From Poindextera sp035604135 (lineage in GTDB: Bacteria; Pseudomonadota; Alphaproteobacteria; Caulobacterales; Caulobacteraceae), in contig DATNJB010000085.1 in the NCBI GenBank assembly GCA_035604135.1, positions 21,372 through 85,371 of the forward strand: 64,000 nucleotides of DNA. The letters run 5' to 3'. Below the pieces are notes generated by a model. That model made no database searches. It was not told the DNA's origin and saw only the letters and a program-made list of their open reading frames with translations. Below are positions 33,597 through 41,077 of the stretch, in pieces. Position 1 is the first letter of the stretch. The number at the start of each line of letters is the position of its first letter. Made by a program: the position numbers and the translations under genes.

Positions 33597-35020
33597 CCGA
33601 CGTGCTCATGCCGGCGCTGTCGCCCACGATGGAGGAGGGCACCCTCGCCAAGTGGTTCGTGAAGGCTGGCGATCATGTCCGGTCGGGCGACGTCATCGCG
33701 GAGATCGAGACCGACAAGGCGACCATGGAGGTCGAAGCCGTCGACGAAGGCGAGGTCGCCGAAATCCTGGTCCCTGAGGGAACTGAAGAGGTCAAGGTCA
33801 ATACACCGATCGCCCGGCTGAAGGCGGATGGAGAAGCGGCCGCTCCGCGGCAATCCAAGCCGCAGGACGATCTCCAGGAGCCCCTTCCCCCTCGCGGGCA
33901 AGGGGTTGGGGATGGGGGCGCCCGCGCGGACTCGCCAACTCAGGGCTACACCCCTACCCCCAGCCCCTCCCCGCAAGGGGCAGGGGAAGCGCCAAGACCG
34001 TCGGTCGCCGCCGATCCCGACGTCCCCGCCGGGACCAAGCTCGTCCGGCTCTCCGTCCGCGACGCGCTGCGCGACGCGATGGCCGAGGAGATGCGGCGGG
34101 ATCCGAGCGTCTTCCTGATGGGCGAGGAGGTCGCCGAGTATCAGGGCGCCTACAAGGTCAGTCGCGACCTCCTGCGGGAGTTCGGCCCCGACCGAGTGGT
34201 CGACACCCCGATCACCGAGCACGGGTTCACGGGCCTGGGCGTCGGCGCAGCGTTTGCGGGCCTCAGGCCCATTGTCGAGTTCATGACCTTCAACTTCGCC
34301 ATGCAGGCCATCGACCAGCTGATCAATTCGGCGGCGAAGACGCGCTACATGTCGGGCGGATTGATGGAGTGCGCGATCGTCTTCCGCGGCCCGAATGGCG
34401 CCGCCGCTCGGGTGGCCGCCCAGCACAGCCAGGACTATTCCAGCTGGTACGCCCACGTGCCGGGGCTGAAGGTTGTGGCGCCCTACGATTCCGCCGACGC
34501 CAAGGGCCTCCTGAAGGCGGCGATCCGCGACCCCAATCCGGTCATTTTCCTCGAAAATGAAATGCTTTACGGCCACGAGTTCGACGTACCGGACGTCGAG
34601 GATTGGATCGTCCCCATTGGCCGCGCGAAGGTGCGCAGGACCGGCGCGGACGTCACGCTGACCGCCCACTCGCGCTTGGTCGGGTTCGCGCTGGAAGCCG
34701 CCGAGGCGCTCGCCAACGAGGGCATCGAGGCGGAGGTGATCGACCTGCGCACGCTTCGTCCGCTCGACGATGCGACGATCATCGAGAGCGTGAAGAAGAC
34801 CAACCGCCTGGTTTCCTGCGAGGAGGGCTGGGGACCGATGGGCGTCGGCGCCGAGGTCGTGGCGCGTGTGATCGAGCAGGCGTTCGACTGGCTGGATGCG
34901 CCGCCGGCGCGGGTGCATCAGGAGGACGCGCCCTTGCCCTACGCCGCCAATCTGGAGGCGCTGTCGCTGCCTTCGGTCGAGAAGATCGTGCGCGCGGCCA
35001 AGGCGGTCTCATACCGATGA
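33593..35020 (+). CDS. pdhB: Pyruvate dehydrogenase E1 component, beta subunit, with N-terminal lipoyl domain
   Basis: The 475-residue subunit has a lipoyl domain first (residues 1-77, lipoyl Lys42 in ETDKATMEVE), a linker of about 60 residues, then the E1 beta fold (about 140-475: PITEHGFTGLGVGAAFAGLRPIVEFM, HSQDYSSWYAHVPGL). An E1 beta with its own lipoyl domain is known from Alphaproteobacteria such as Zymomonas. TTG at 33593 overlaps pdhA. The linker contains a 112-nt palindromic repeat in frame (33880-33991). The lipoyl domain differs from that of PdhC at only 4 of 77 residues. Confidence 0.95.
   Translation: MTDVLMPALSPTMEEGTLAKWFVKAGDHVRSGDVIAEIETDKATMEVEAVDEGEVAEILVPEGTEEVKVNTPIARLKADGEAAAPRQSKPQDDLQEPLPPRGQGVGDGGARADSPTQGYTPTPSPSPQGAGEAPRPSVAADPDVPAGTKLVRLSVRDALRDAMAEEMRRDPSVFLMGEEVAEYQGAYKVSRDLLREFGPDRVVDTPITEHGFTGLGVGAAFAGLRPIVEFMTFNFAMQAIDQLINSAAKTRYMSGGLMECAIVFRGPNGAAARVAAQHSQDYSSWYAHVPGLKVVAPYDSADAKGLLKAAIRDPNPVIFLENEMLYGHEFDVPDVEDWIVPIGRAKVRRTGADVTLTAHSRLVGFALEAAEALANEGIEAEVIDLRTLRPLDDATIIESVKKTNRLVSCEEGWGPMGVGAEVVARVIEQAFDWLDAPPARVHQEDAPLPYAANLEALSLPSVEKIVRAAKAVSYR
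33880..33991. repeat. In-frame palindromic repeat inside pdhB linker
   Basis: Arms at about 33880-33921 and 33950-33991 are imperfect inverted copies built of cccctt, ccccgca and aaggggcagggg-type runs. The 112-nt element is read in frame as a Pro/Gly/Ser-rich segment (roughly residues 97-133) between the lipoyl and catalytic domains of PdhB. Its composition is that of intergenic GC-rich palindromes, not of the flanking coding sequence. Confidence 0.7.
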
Positions 35021-35421
35021 GCGGCGATGTCTGGCGGAGCGGCGGGTGCCACTGCGGGGCGGTGCGCTTCGAGGTCTCGTTGCCCGACGCCGTCGTGGCG
35101 CAGAGCTGCAACTGCTCGATCTGCGAACGCACCGGCTTCGTCCACATCATCACGCCCGAGAGCCGCTTTCGGCTGATGAAGGGCGCCGAGGCGCTGAGCA
35201 GCTACCGGTTCAACACGGGCGTCGCCGATCATCTGTTCTGTTCGATCTGCGGCATCAAGAGCTTCTACCGCCCGCGCTCGAACCCCGACGGCTGGTCGGT
35301 GAACGCCCGCTGCCTTGACGACGCCGACGCGCTCGACATCCAGATCGAGCCGTTCGACGGGCGGAACTGGGAGGCGCATGCGGCCTCGCTCGCGCACCTC
35401 AGCCGAGACGAACCCTCATGA
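35017..35421 (+). CDS. GFA-family zinc protein, first of tandem pair in the pdh operon
   Basis: The 134-residue protein has the Cys sets GGCHCGAVRFEV, CNCSICERTGF and LFCSICGIKSFYRPRS of the GFA/CENP-V fold. Its closer resemblance is to the DUF636 subgroup with HIITPESRFRL. It starts within the pdhB stop (ATGA) and ends within the next start (ATGA), so it is translated as part of the pdh operon. The reaction is unknown; formaldehyde or small aldehyde handling is a guess from the family name. Confidence 0.88.
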   Translation: MSGDVWRSGGCHCGAVRFEVSLPDAVVAQSCNCSICERTGFVHIITPESRFRLMKGAEALSSYRFNTGVADHLFCSICGIKSFYRPRSNPDGWSVNARCLDDADALDIQIEPFDGRNWEAHAASLAHLSRDEPS

Positions 35422-35831
35422 CCGCCTACGAGGGCCGCTGCCACTGCGGCGCGGTCAGCGCCCGCTTCGAGACGCAGATCGCGCCCGAAGCGATCGACGT
35501 CCGCGCCGATCAATGCAGCTTCTGCCGCCGCAACGGGGCCAAGACGGTCAGCGACCCGGCCGGCACGCTCATGCTCAGCTTCCGTGAGAGGGGCGTCGAG
35601 CGCTATCGCTTCGGGACGCGCAGCTCCGATTTTATCATTTGCCGCCGGTGCGGGAGCTTCATGGCCGCGATCATCGACGGCTATGGCGTGCTGAATGTCG
35701 TTGGCGCCGGCATCGGCGCCCTGGCCGAGCGCCCGGCGCGCCCGGTGGACTACGACGGCGAGACGCCCGAAAGCCGCGCCGAACGGCGGCGCCAGCGCTG
35801 GACGCCCCTGGTCCTCGAGGTGGCCGCATGA
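35418..35831 (+). CDS. GFA-family zinc protein, second of tandem pair in the pdh operon
   Basis: The 137-residue protein has GRCHCGAVSARFE, DQCSFCRRNGAKTVSDP and IICRRCGSFMAAI, the three Cys groups expected for zinc binding in GFA proteins. It is only distantly like its neighbour, so this is not a recent duplication. It overlaps the genes on both sides by 4 nt (ATGA), so it is coupled to pdhC. Confidence 0.87.
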   Translation: MTAYEGRCHCGAVSARFETQIAPEAIDVRADQCSFCRRNGAKTVSDPAGTLMLSFRERGVERYRFGTRSSDFIICRRCGSFMAAIIDGYGVLNVVGAGIGALAERPARPVDYDGETPESRAERRRQRWTPLVLEVAA

Positions 35832-37180
35832 CCGAGGTGCTCATGCCGGCGCTATCGCCGACGATGGAGGAGGGGACCCTCGCCAAGTGGTTCATCAAAC
35901 CCGGCGACACGGTCCGCTCAGGCGACGTCATCGCCGAGATCGAGACCGACAAGGCAACCATGGAGGTCGAAGCCGTCGACGAGGGCGAAGTCGCCGAGAT
36001 CCTGGTCCCGGAGGGCACGGAAGAGGTCAAGGTCAACACCCCCATCGCGCGATTGAAGGGGGAGGGGGACGCGGTGGCCCCGGCGGCGCCGACAAAGGCA
36101 CAAGGTGAACCGGCTTCAGAGAGCTCTTCTGCCGATGCCGGAGAAGCCAACCCCGGTAGCGGGCCGGATGGCGGGCCGCTCAGAGACGTCGGGTCGGCGG
36201 CCGCCAATCAAGCGCTCGAAGCGAGCGCGACCCCGCATCCGTCGGCGTTGCCGCCACCTTCTCTCGCAAGGGGAGAAGCGACCCGTGTGTTTGCGTCGCC
36301 GTTGGCCCGTCGGTTAGCGCAGCAGGCCGGCGTCGATCTGGCGCGCATCCAAGGGTCCGGTCCGCATGGGCGGATCATCAAGCGTGACGTGGAAGAACTG
36401 GCGGTCCGGCCCGCACTGGCGGGGACGGCGGCCGAGGCGAAAGCGCCCCATCGCCAGGTCCTCTCGCTCGAACAGATGGGCATACCGGCGGGCTCCTACG
36501 GCCTTGTCCCGCTAAACGGGATGAAGAAGACGATCGCGCGGCGGATGACCGAGAGCTTCCGCGATGTCCCGCACTTTCCCTTGAGCATCGACCTCGAAAT
36601 CGACCGTCTGCTCGAGGCGAGAACGCGCATCAACGCCATGCTTGAGGGCGAAGGCGTCAAGGTCAGCGTCAACGACCTCGTCATCAAGGCAGCGGCGCTG
36701 GCGCTGAAGCGCGTGCCGGAGGCGAACGCCTCCTACACGCCGGATGGCATCGCCTTCCACCACCACGCCGACGTCGCCATGGCGGTCGCTGTCGAGGGTG
36801 GGTTGATCACCCCTATCATCCGCGCCGCCGAGACCAAAGGCTTGACCGCGATCGCCAAGGAAACCAAGGACCTGGCGGAGCGTGCTCGCACGCGCAAGCT
36901 GAAGCCGGAAGAGTTTCTGGGCGGCACCTTCTCGGTCTCAAACCTCGGCATGTTCGGCATCAAGAGCTTCGCTTCGATCATCAACGAGCCGCAAGGCGCG
37001 ATCCTGAGCGTCGGCGCTGGCGAAAAGCGCCCAGTCGCGCGCGGCGATCAGCTCGCCGTCGCAACCGTTATGAGCGTCACGCTGACCTGCGACCACCGGG
37101 TCGTCGACGGCGCGATCGGCGCGCGCTTCCTTGCCGCCTTCAAGGCGATGATCGAGGAACCCGTCACTATGATCGTCTAG
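35828..37180 (+). CDS. pdhC: Pyruvate dehydrogenase E2, dihydrolipoamide acetyltransferase
   Basis: This 450-residue core subunit moves the acetyl group from lipoamide to CoA. It has one lipoyl domain (1-77, Lys42), a long linker, an E3/E1-binding domain (about 155-190: FASPLARRLAQQAGVDLARIQGSG is its start) and the catalytic domain ending in DHRVVDGAIGARFLAAFK, with the HxxxDG His. The start at 35828 overlaps the GFA gene. A 7-bp hairpin repeat lies in the linker (36257-36278). Confidence 0.96.
   Translation: MTEVLMPALSPTMEEGTLAKWFIKPGDTVRSGDVIAEIETDKATMEVEAVDEGEVAEILVPEGTEEVKVNTPIARLKGEGDAVAPAAPTKAQGEPASESSSADAGEANPGSGPDGGPLRDVGSAAANQALEASATPHPSALPPPSLARGEATRVFASPLARRLAQQAGVDLARIQGSGPHGRIIKRDVEELAVRPALAGTAAEAKAPHRQVLSLEQMGIPAGSYGLVPLNGMKKTIARRMTESFRDVPHFPLSIDLEIDRLLEARTRINAMLEGEGVKVSVNDLVIKAAALALKRVPEANASYTPDGIAFHHHADVAMAVAVEGGLITPIIRAAETKGLTAIAKETKDLAERARTRKLKPEEFLGGTFSVSNLGMFGIKSFASIINEPQGAILSVGAGEKRPVARGDQLAVATVMSVTLTCDHRVVDGAIGARFLAAFKAMIEEPVTMIV
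36257..36278. repeat. Hairpin repeat in the pdhC linker
   Basis: cttctct (36258-36264) pairs with ggagaag (36272-36278) around cgcaagg, with a final G-U pair. It is read in frame as PPPSLARGEA just before the E3-binding domain. It looks like half of the common intergenic GC-rich palindromes and parallels the larger one in pdhB. Confidence 0.5.
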
Positions 37181-37187
37181 GGGACTC

Positions 37188-37664
37188 ATGAGCGTCTATG
37201 ACTTCGAAGCCGAAACGCTGGACGGGAAGCCGGCGCCGTTGGCCAAGCACCGCGGCGAGGTCCTTCTCATCGTCAATACCGCCAGCAAGTGCGGGTTCAC
37301 GCCGCAGTACGAGGGACTGGAGGCGCTCTATCGCCGCTTCAAGGATCGCGGCTTCACGATCCTGGGCTTCCCCTGCAACCAGTTCGGCGCCCAGGAGCCA
37401 GGCGATGCGGCGCAGATCGCCAACTTGTGCTCGCTGACCTACGACGTTAGCTTCCCGCTGCTGGCCAAGATCGACGTCAACGGCGCGCGGGCGCACCCGC
37501 TCTACGCCTATCTGAAGAAGCAACAGAAGGGCGTGCTCGGCTCAGAAGGGATCAAATGGCACTTCACCAAGTTCCTCATCGACAGAGAGGGGCGGGTCGT
37601 GCGCCGGTTCGCCCCTGTTGACACGCCCGAGAAGATCGCAGGGGCGGTTGAAGCCCTGCTCTAA
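37188..37664 (+). CDS. Glutathione peroxidase family protein
   Basis: The 158-residue thioredoxin-fold peroxidase shows ASKCGFTPQYEGLEALY (peroxidatic Cys in place of selenocysteine), FPCNQFGAQEPG (catalytic Gln and the likely resolving Cys) and IKWHFTKFLID (catalytic Trp). Bacterial members often use thioredoxin instead of glutathione. It sits between pdhC and lpd and overlaps lpd by one base (TAATG), so it is made together with the E3 subunit. Confidence 0.93.
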   Translation: MSVYDFEAETLDGKPAPLAKHRGEVLLIVNTASKCGFTPQYEGLEALYRRFKDRGFTILGFPCNQFGAQEPGDAAQIANLCSLTYDVSFPLLAKIDVNGARAHPLYAYLKKQQKGVLGSEGIKWHFTKFLIDREGRVVRRFAPVDTPEKIAGAVEALL

Positions 37665-39070
37665 TGGCCGATCCCTTCGACTTGGTGGTGATCGGCTCCG
37701 GGCCGGGCGGTTACGTCGCGGCGATCCGGGCAAGCCAGCTCGGCATGAAGACGGCGATCGTCGAGCGTGAGGCGCTGGGCGGGGTGTGCCTGAACTGGGG
37801 CTGCATCCCGACCAAGGCGCTGCTCAAATCCGGCGAGCTCTACGAGACTCTCGGCCATCTGGGGGACTACGGCCTTTCGGCCAAGGACCGCGGCTATGAC
37901 TTCGCCTCGGTCATCGAACGCTCGCGCAAGGTCGCCAAGCAGCTCTCCGCCGGCGTCGCGTTCTTGATGCGCAAGCACAAGATCGAGGTCGTCGACGGGG
38001 CCGCGCGGCTGGAGAAAGGTGGCGCGGTCCCCAAAGTCGTTGTCGCGCTCAAGGACGGCAAGTCGAGGGTGCTCGAGGCCAAGGCGGTGATCCTCGCCAC
38101 CGGGGCGCGGGCGCGCACCATCCCGGCGCTCGGCCTTGAGCCCGACGGGGAGCGCATCTGGACCTACCGCGAGGCGATGGTCCCGAAAGCCGCGCCAAAG
38201 TCCCTGGTGGTGATCGGCTCCGGCGCCATCGGAATCGAATTCGCCAGTTTTTACAGGGCGCTGGGCGCTGATGTTACCGTTGTGGAGGCGCTCGACCGCA
38301 TCCTGCCGGTCGAGGACGAGGAGGTGTCTACAGCCGCCCGCAAGGCATTCGAGCGGCGCGGGCTCAAATTCCACGTCGCGGCGAGCGTCTCCAAGCTAGC
38401 GAAGACAAGGACCGGCGTCTCCGTTGCTTTCGAGGTAGGCGGCAAGGCGCAGACGATCGACGCCGACGCCGCGATCGTCGCCGTCGGCATCGCCGGCAAT
38501 GTCGAGGATCTGGGGCTCGAAACGCTGGGCGTGACGGTCCAGCGCGGCCACGTTGTCGTCGACGCGGACGGTGCGACAAACGTCGCTGGCCTCTATGCGA
38601 TCGGCGACGTGGTCGGCCCGCCCTGGCTGGCGCACAAGGCGAGCCACGAGGGCGTGTACTGCGTGGAGCACATCGCCGGCCTCGCCCCGGACAACCTTGC
38701 CGCGCCGATCCCCGGCTGCACCTATTCCGACCCGCAGATCGCCTCGGTTGGCCTGACCGAAGCCCAGGCGGCGGCGGGCGGGCGCGACGTCAAGGTTGGC
38801 CGTTTCCCGTTCCGCGCCAACGGCAAGTCCATCGCCGCCGGCGAGACAGAGGGGTTCGTCAAGGCTGTGTTCGACGCCAAGACCGGGGCTCTGATTGGCG
38901 CGCACATGATCGGCGCCGAGGTCACCGAGATGATCCAGGGGTTTGCGCTCGCGATGACGCTGGAAGCCACCGAAGCGGAGCTGATCGCCACCGTCTTCCC
39001 GCATCCGACCATGAGCGAAGCCATGCATGAGGCGGCGCTGGACGCCTTCGGGCGCGTCCTGCACATCTGA
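37664..39070 (+). CDS. lpdA: Dihydrolipoyl dehydrogenase (E3)
   Basis: This 468-residue flavoprotein reoxidises dihydrolipoamide with NAD. FAD motif IGSGPGGYVAAIRASQLG, redox pair GGVCLNWGCIPTKALL, NAD motif VIGSGAIGIEFASFY, ATGARARTIP, and the active-site HPTMSEAMHEAALDAFG are all in place. It completes the PDH complex and can serve other 2-oxoacid dehydrogenases. Confidence 0.96.
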   Translation: MADPFDLVVIGSGPGGYVAAIRASQLGMKTAIVEREALGGVCLNWGCIPTKALLKSGELYETLGHLGDYGLSAKDRGYDFASVIERSRKVAKQLSAGVAFLMRKHKIEVVDGAARLEKGGAVPKVVVALKDGKSRVLEAKAVILATGARARTIPALGLEPDGERIWTYREAMVPKAAPKSLVVIGSGAIGIEFASFYRALGADVTVVEALDRILPVEDEEVSTAARKAFERRGLKFHVAASVSKLAKTRTGVSVAFEVGGKAQTIDADAAIVAVGIAGNVEDLGLETLGVTVQRGHVVVDADGATNVAGLYAIGDVVGPPWLAHKASHEGVYCVEHIAGLAPDNLAAPIPGCTYSDPQIASVGLTEAQAAAGGRDVKVGRFPFRANGKSIAAGETEGFVKAVFDAKTGALIGAHMIGAEVTEMIQGFALAMTLEATEAELIATVFPHPTMSEAMHEAALDAFGRVLHI

Positions 39071-39077
39071 CGCCGCG

Positions 39078-39620
39078 ATGGCCCGGCTGATCCTGATCCG
39101 TCACTGCGAATCCAGCGGGCAGGCGCCGGACGCGCCGTTGACCGATGCGGGAAGCCGCGCCGCGCAGGTCCTCGCCGATCGGCTGACCTTGCTCGCCCCG
39201 GACGCCGTCTATTCGAGCCCCTACCGGCGCGCGCGAAGCACTGTTGCGCCGTTCGCCGAGCGGGCGGGGCTCCCCATCGTGGAGGACTCTCGCCTGCATG
39301 AGCGGATCTTGGCCGCCACGCCGCTGGACGACTGGTTGGAGCACATCCGCCGCTCCTACGCGGACGTCGACCATCGCGCCGGCGCGGGCGGGGAGACGCT
39401 ACGCGAGGTCGAGGCTCGCGGCAGCGCGGCCCTGGCCGTCATCGCCGCCGCCGGGCACGCCCTGCCGCTCGCCGTCAGCCACGGCAACCTTATCTCCGCC
39501 ATCCTGCGCGCCGCTGATCCATCCTTTGGGTTCGAAGGCTGGCGTGCGCTGAGGAACCCCGATCTGTTCGAGATCACCATGCGCGATGGGCGGCCGGTCT
39601 CGTTCGTGCGGATTGAGTAG
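39078..39620 (+). CDS. Histidine phosphatase family protein (phosphoglycerate-mutase-like)
   Basis: The 180-residue protein opens with ARLILIRHCESSG, the RHG-type motif with Cys in place of Gly (RHC), and has SSPYRRARSTVAPF and AVSHGNLISAIL carrying the second Arg and His of the catalytic pocket. Substrate unknown. ATG at 39078 is 7 nt after the lpd stop. It converges on the outer-membrane protein gene. Confidence 0.88.
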   Translation: MARLILIRHCESSGQAPDAPLTDAGSRAAQVLADRLTLLAPDAVYSSPYRRARSTVAPFAERAGLPIVEDSRLHERILAATPLDDWLEHIRRSYADVDHRAGAGGETLREVEARGSAALAVIAAAGHALPLAVSHGNLISAILRAADPSFGFEGWRALRNPDLFEITMRDGRPVSFVRIE

Positions 39621-39626
39621 GCGCAG

Positions 39627-40547
39627 TCAGAAGGCGCGGCTCAGCACCACCTTGAGCAGCTCACGCGCGATGAGCTGGTCGCCGTTGTTGTGGATGTAGA
39701 GCGGGAACTCGACGTCGCCGTACAGTTTCCAAGCTCCCCTCGTCACCTGAACGCCGGGCGAGAGTAGAATTCGGTTGTAGCCGCTATTGCCGGTGTTGGC
39801 GTTGACGCCGCTGTCCCGGTTGCGCGTCGAGGCGACCACCTGCAACAGCGGCGCGATGACGGTCTTGCCGTCGTCGACAGACAAGCCGTTGTAGGTGACG
39901 CCCGCCGCGCCATCGAGCTCCTGGCCAGGCCGATACCCGCCCTGCGCCGCGACCGGAACATCCCAGAGCACATGGGCGAAGTAGCCCCAGTCGCCAGCTC
40001 TCCCGATCGTTCCGGTATGATAGCCGCCGATGAGCAAATTCGTGCTGCCCGTGCCGATCGACGTGTCGCGGTCGAAGTTGGGGTAGCGCCAATCGCCGGT
40101 CGGCAGCTTCACGCCGAAGATCAAGCCGGTGGACATGTCCTTCGACAGGCCGGTGTAGACCCCCATCAGCCGGATATCGCCGAGCGCGGCGTGGTTGAAG
40201 GTGTCGACCGCGGTTCCCGCGTCGTTCTCAGTGCGGAACGTGCGGTCCCAGACCGGAACCTGCACGATCACGCCCCAGTTGGCGTTGAACGTGTAGGTCA
40301 CGCCTGCGGTGAAGAAGTTGGTCCTGATCTCCTTGTCGGAGTTGGCGGAAGCCGGCGCTGCCTTGGTGCTCGCCCAGTTCTGGTTCTGGTCCATGTAGTT
40401 GTATTCGAAGAAGACCTCGCCGCCGCCCATCGGCGGCAGCATCTGGTCGCCGCCGACGTCGAAGACGTCGCAGCCGCAGGCGCAGGCGAGCGCGCTCGCC
40501 GGCAGCAAAAGGGCCGCCGCAAAGGCGGTTGTGAGTAAGACTTTCAT
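39627..40547 (-). CDS. Secreted beta-barrel protein with N-terminal Cys cluster
   Basis: The 306-residue product has a signal peptide (residues 1-21, ending ALA), then CACGCDVFDVGGDQM and a series of amphipathic beta-strands rich in Gly, Asn, Tyr and Trp, ending in Phe (VVLSRAF), which is the outer-membrane insertion signal. The mature N terminus CACGC could bind a soft metal such as copper. It lies downstream of the DUF2946 gene on the same strand. It may be an outer-membrane channel; no proven homologue function is known to me. Confidence 0.7.
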   Translation of the reverse strand: MKVLLTTAFAAALLLPASALACACGCDVFDVGGDQMLPPMGGGEVFFEYNYMDQNQNWASTKAAPASANSDKEIRTNFFTAGVTYTFNANWGVIVQVPVWDRTFRTENDAGTAVDTFNHAALGDIRLMGVYTGLSKDMSTGLIFGVKLPTGDWRYPNFDRDTSIGTGSTNLLIGGYHTGTIGRAGDWGYFAHVLWDVPVAAQGGYRPGQELDGAAGVTYNGLSVDDGKTVIAPLLQVVASTRNRDSGVNANTGNSGYNRILLSPGVQVTRGAWKLYGDVEFPLYIHNNGDQLIARELLKVVLSRAF

Positions 40548-40619
40548 ACTTCGTCCGTTGATTCGAGGTCGCGCGCATGGGCGCGGGCGGGCGCGAGCGC
40601 GCGGGCGCTCAGCGAAGGG

Positions 40620-41015
40620 TCAGATGAGGTGGGTCGGCGGCGCCTGGGACGGCGGCGGCGGCGCGGCGAGGCCGTGGCCGGGGGTGACGGCGGAGAACCT
40701 CGCCGCCGGCGCGGCGAAGCTTTCGAAGCGGACGGGCGCGACGCCGAGCGGTGCTGAGGCAACCGGCGTCGCGCCATGGCCGGCGAACGGGCACATCGGC
40801 GCGGGCTTGCCTTTCGGCGCCGGGGCCGGCGCGCCGCGCGGATCGACTTGCGCCAGAAACGGCCCGTGGCCAGTGCAGATGACGATCGCTGGCCCGGCCG
40901 CCGCCGACGCGACCATGAAGCCGGGGGGAACCGCGAGCTGGAAGATCAGGGCGATGAGGGCGAGCGCGCTCAGCGCAGCTCTTCCTTCGCCATGCCTGGA
41001 GCCAGCCCGCGCCAT
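40620..41015 (-). CDS. DUF2946-like small secreted or membrane protein
   Basis: The 131-residue protein has an N-terminal hydrophobic helix (LSALALIALIFQLAVPPGFMV) and the later motif ICTGHGPF ... CPFAGHG, which fits DUF2946, a family often found beside copper-resistance genes. Two Cys and several His could hold Cu. The tail is Ala/Pro-rich. It precedes the CACGC outer-membrane gene by 72 nt, and the pair may be one operon. Moderate certainty on the family. Confidence 0.65.
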   Translation of the reverse strand: MARAGSRHGEGRAALSALALIALIFQLAVPPGFMVASAAAGPAIVICTGHGPFLAQVDPRGAPAPAPKGKPAPMCPFAGHGATPVASAPLGVAPVRFESFAAPAARFSAVTPGHGLAAPPPPSQAPPTHLI

Positions 41016-41077
41016 TTGCGCCTCCTCTACCAGGAGTCGACGAACGGAGCGCCCGATTTGTTCCCGGTGACGCGCGT

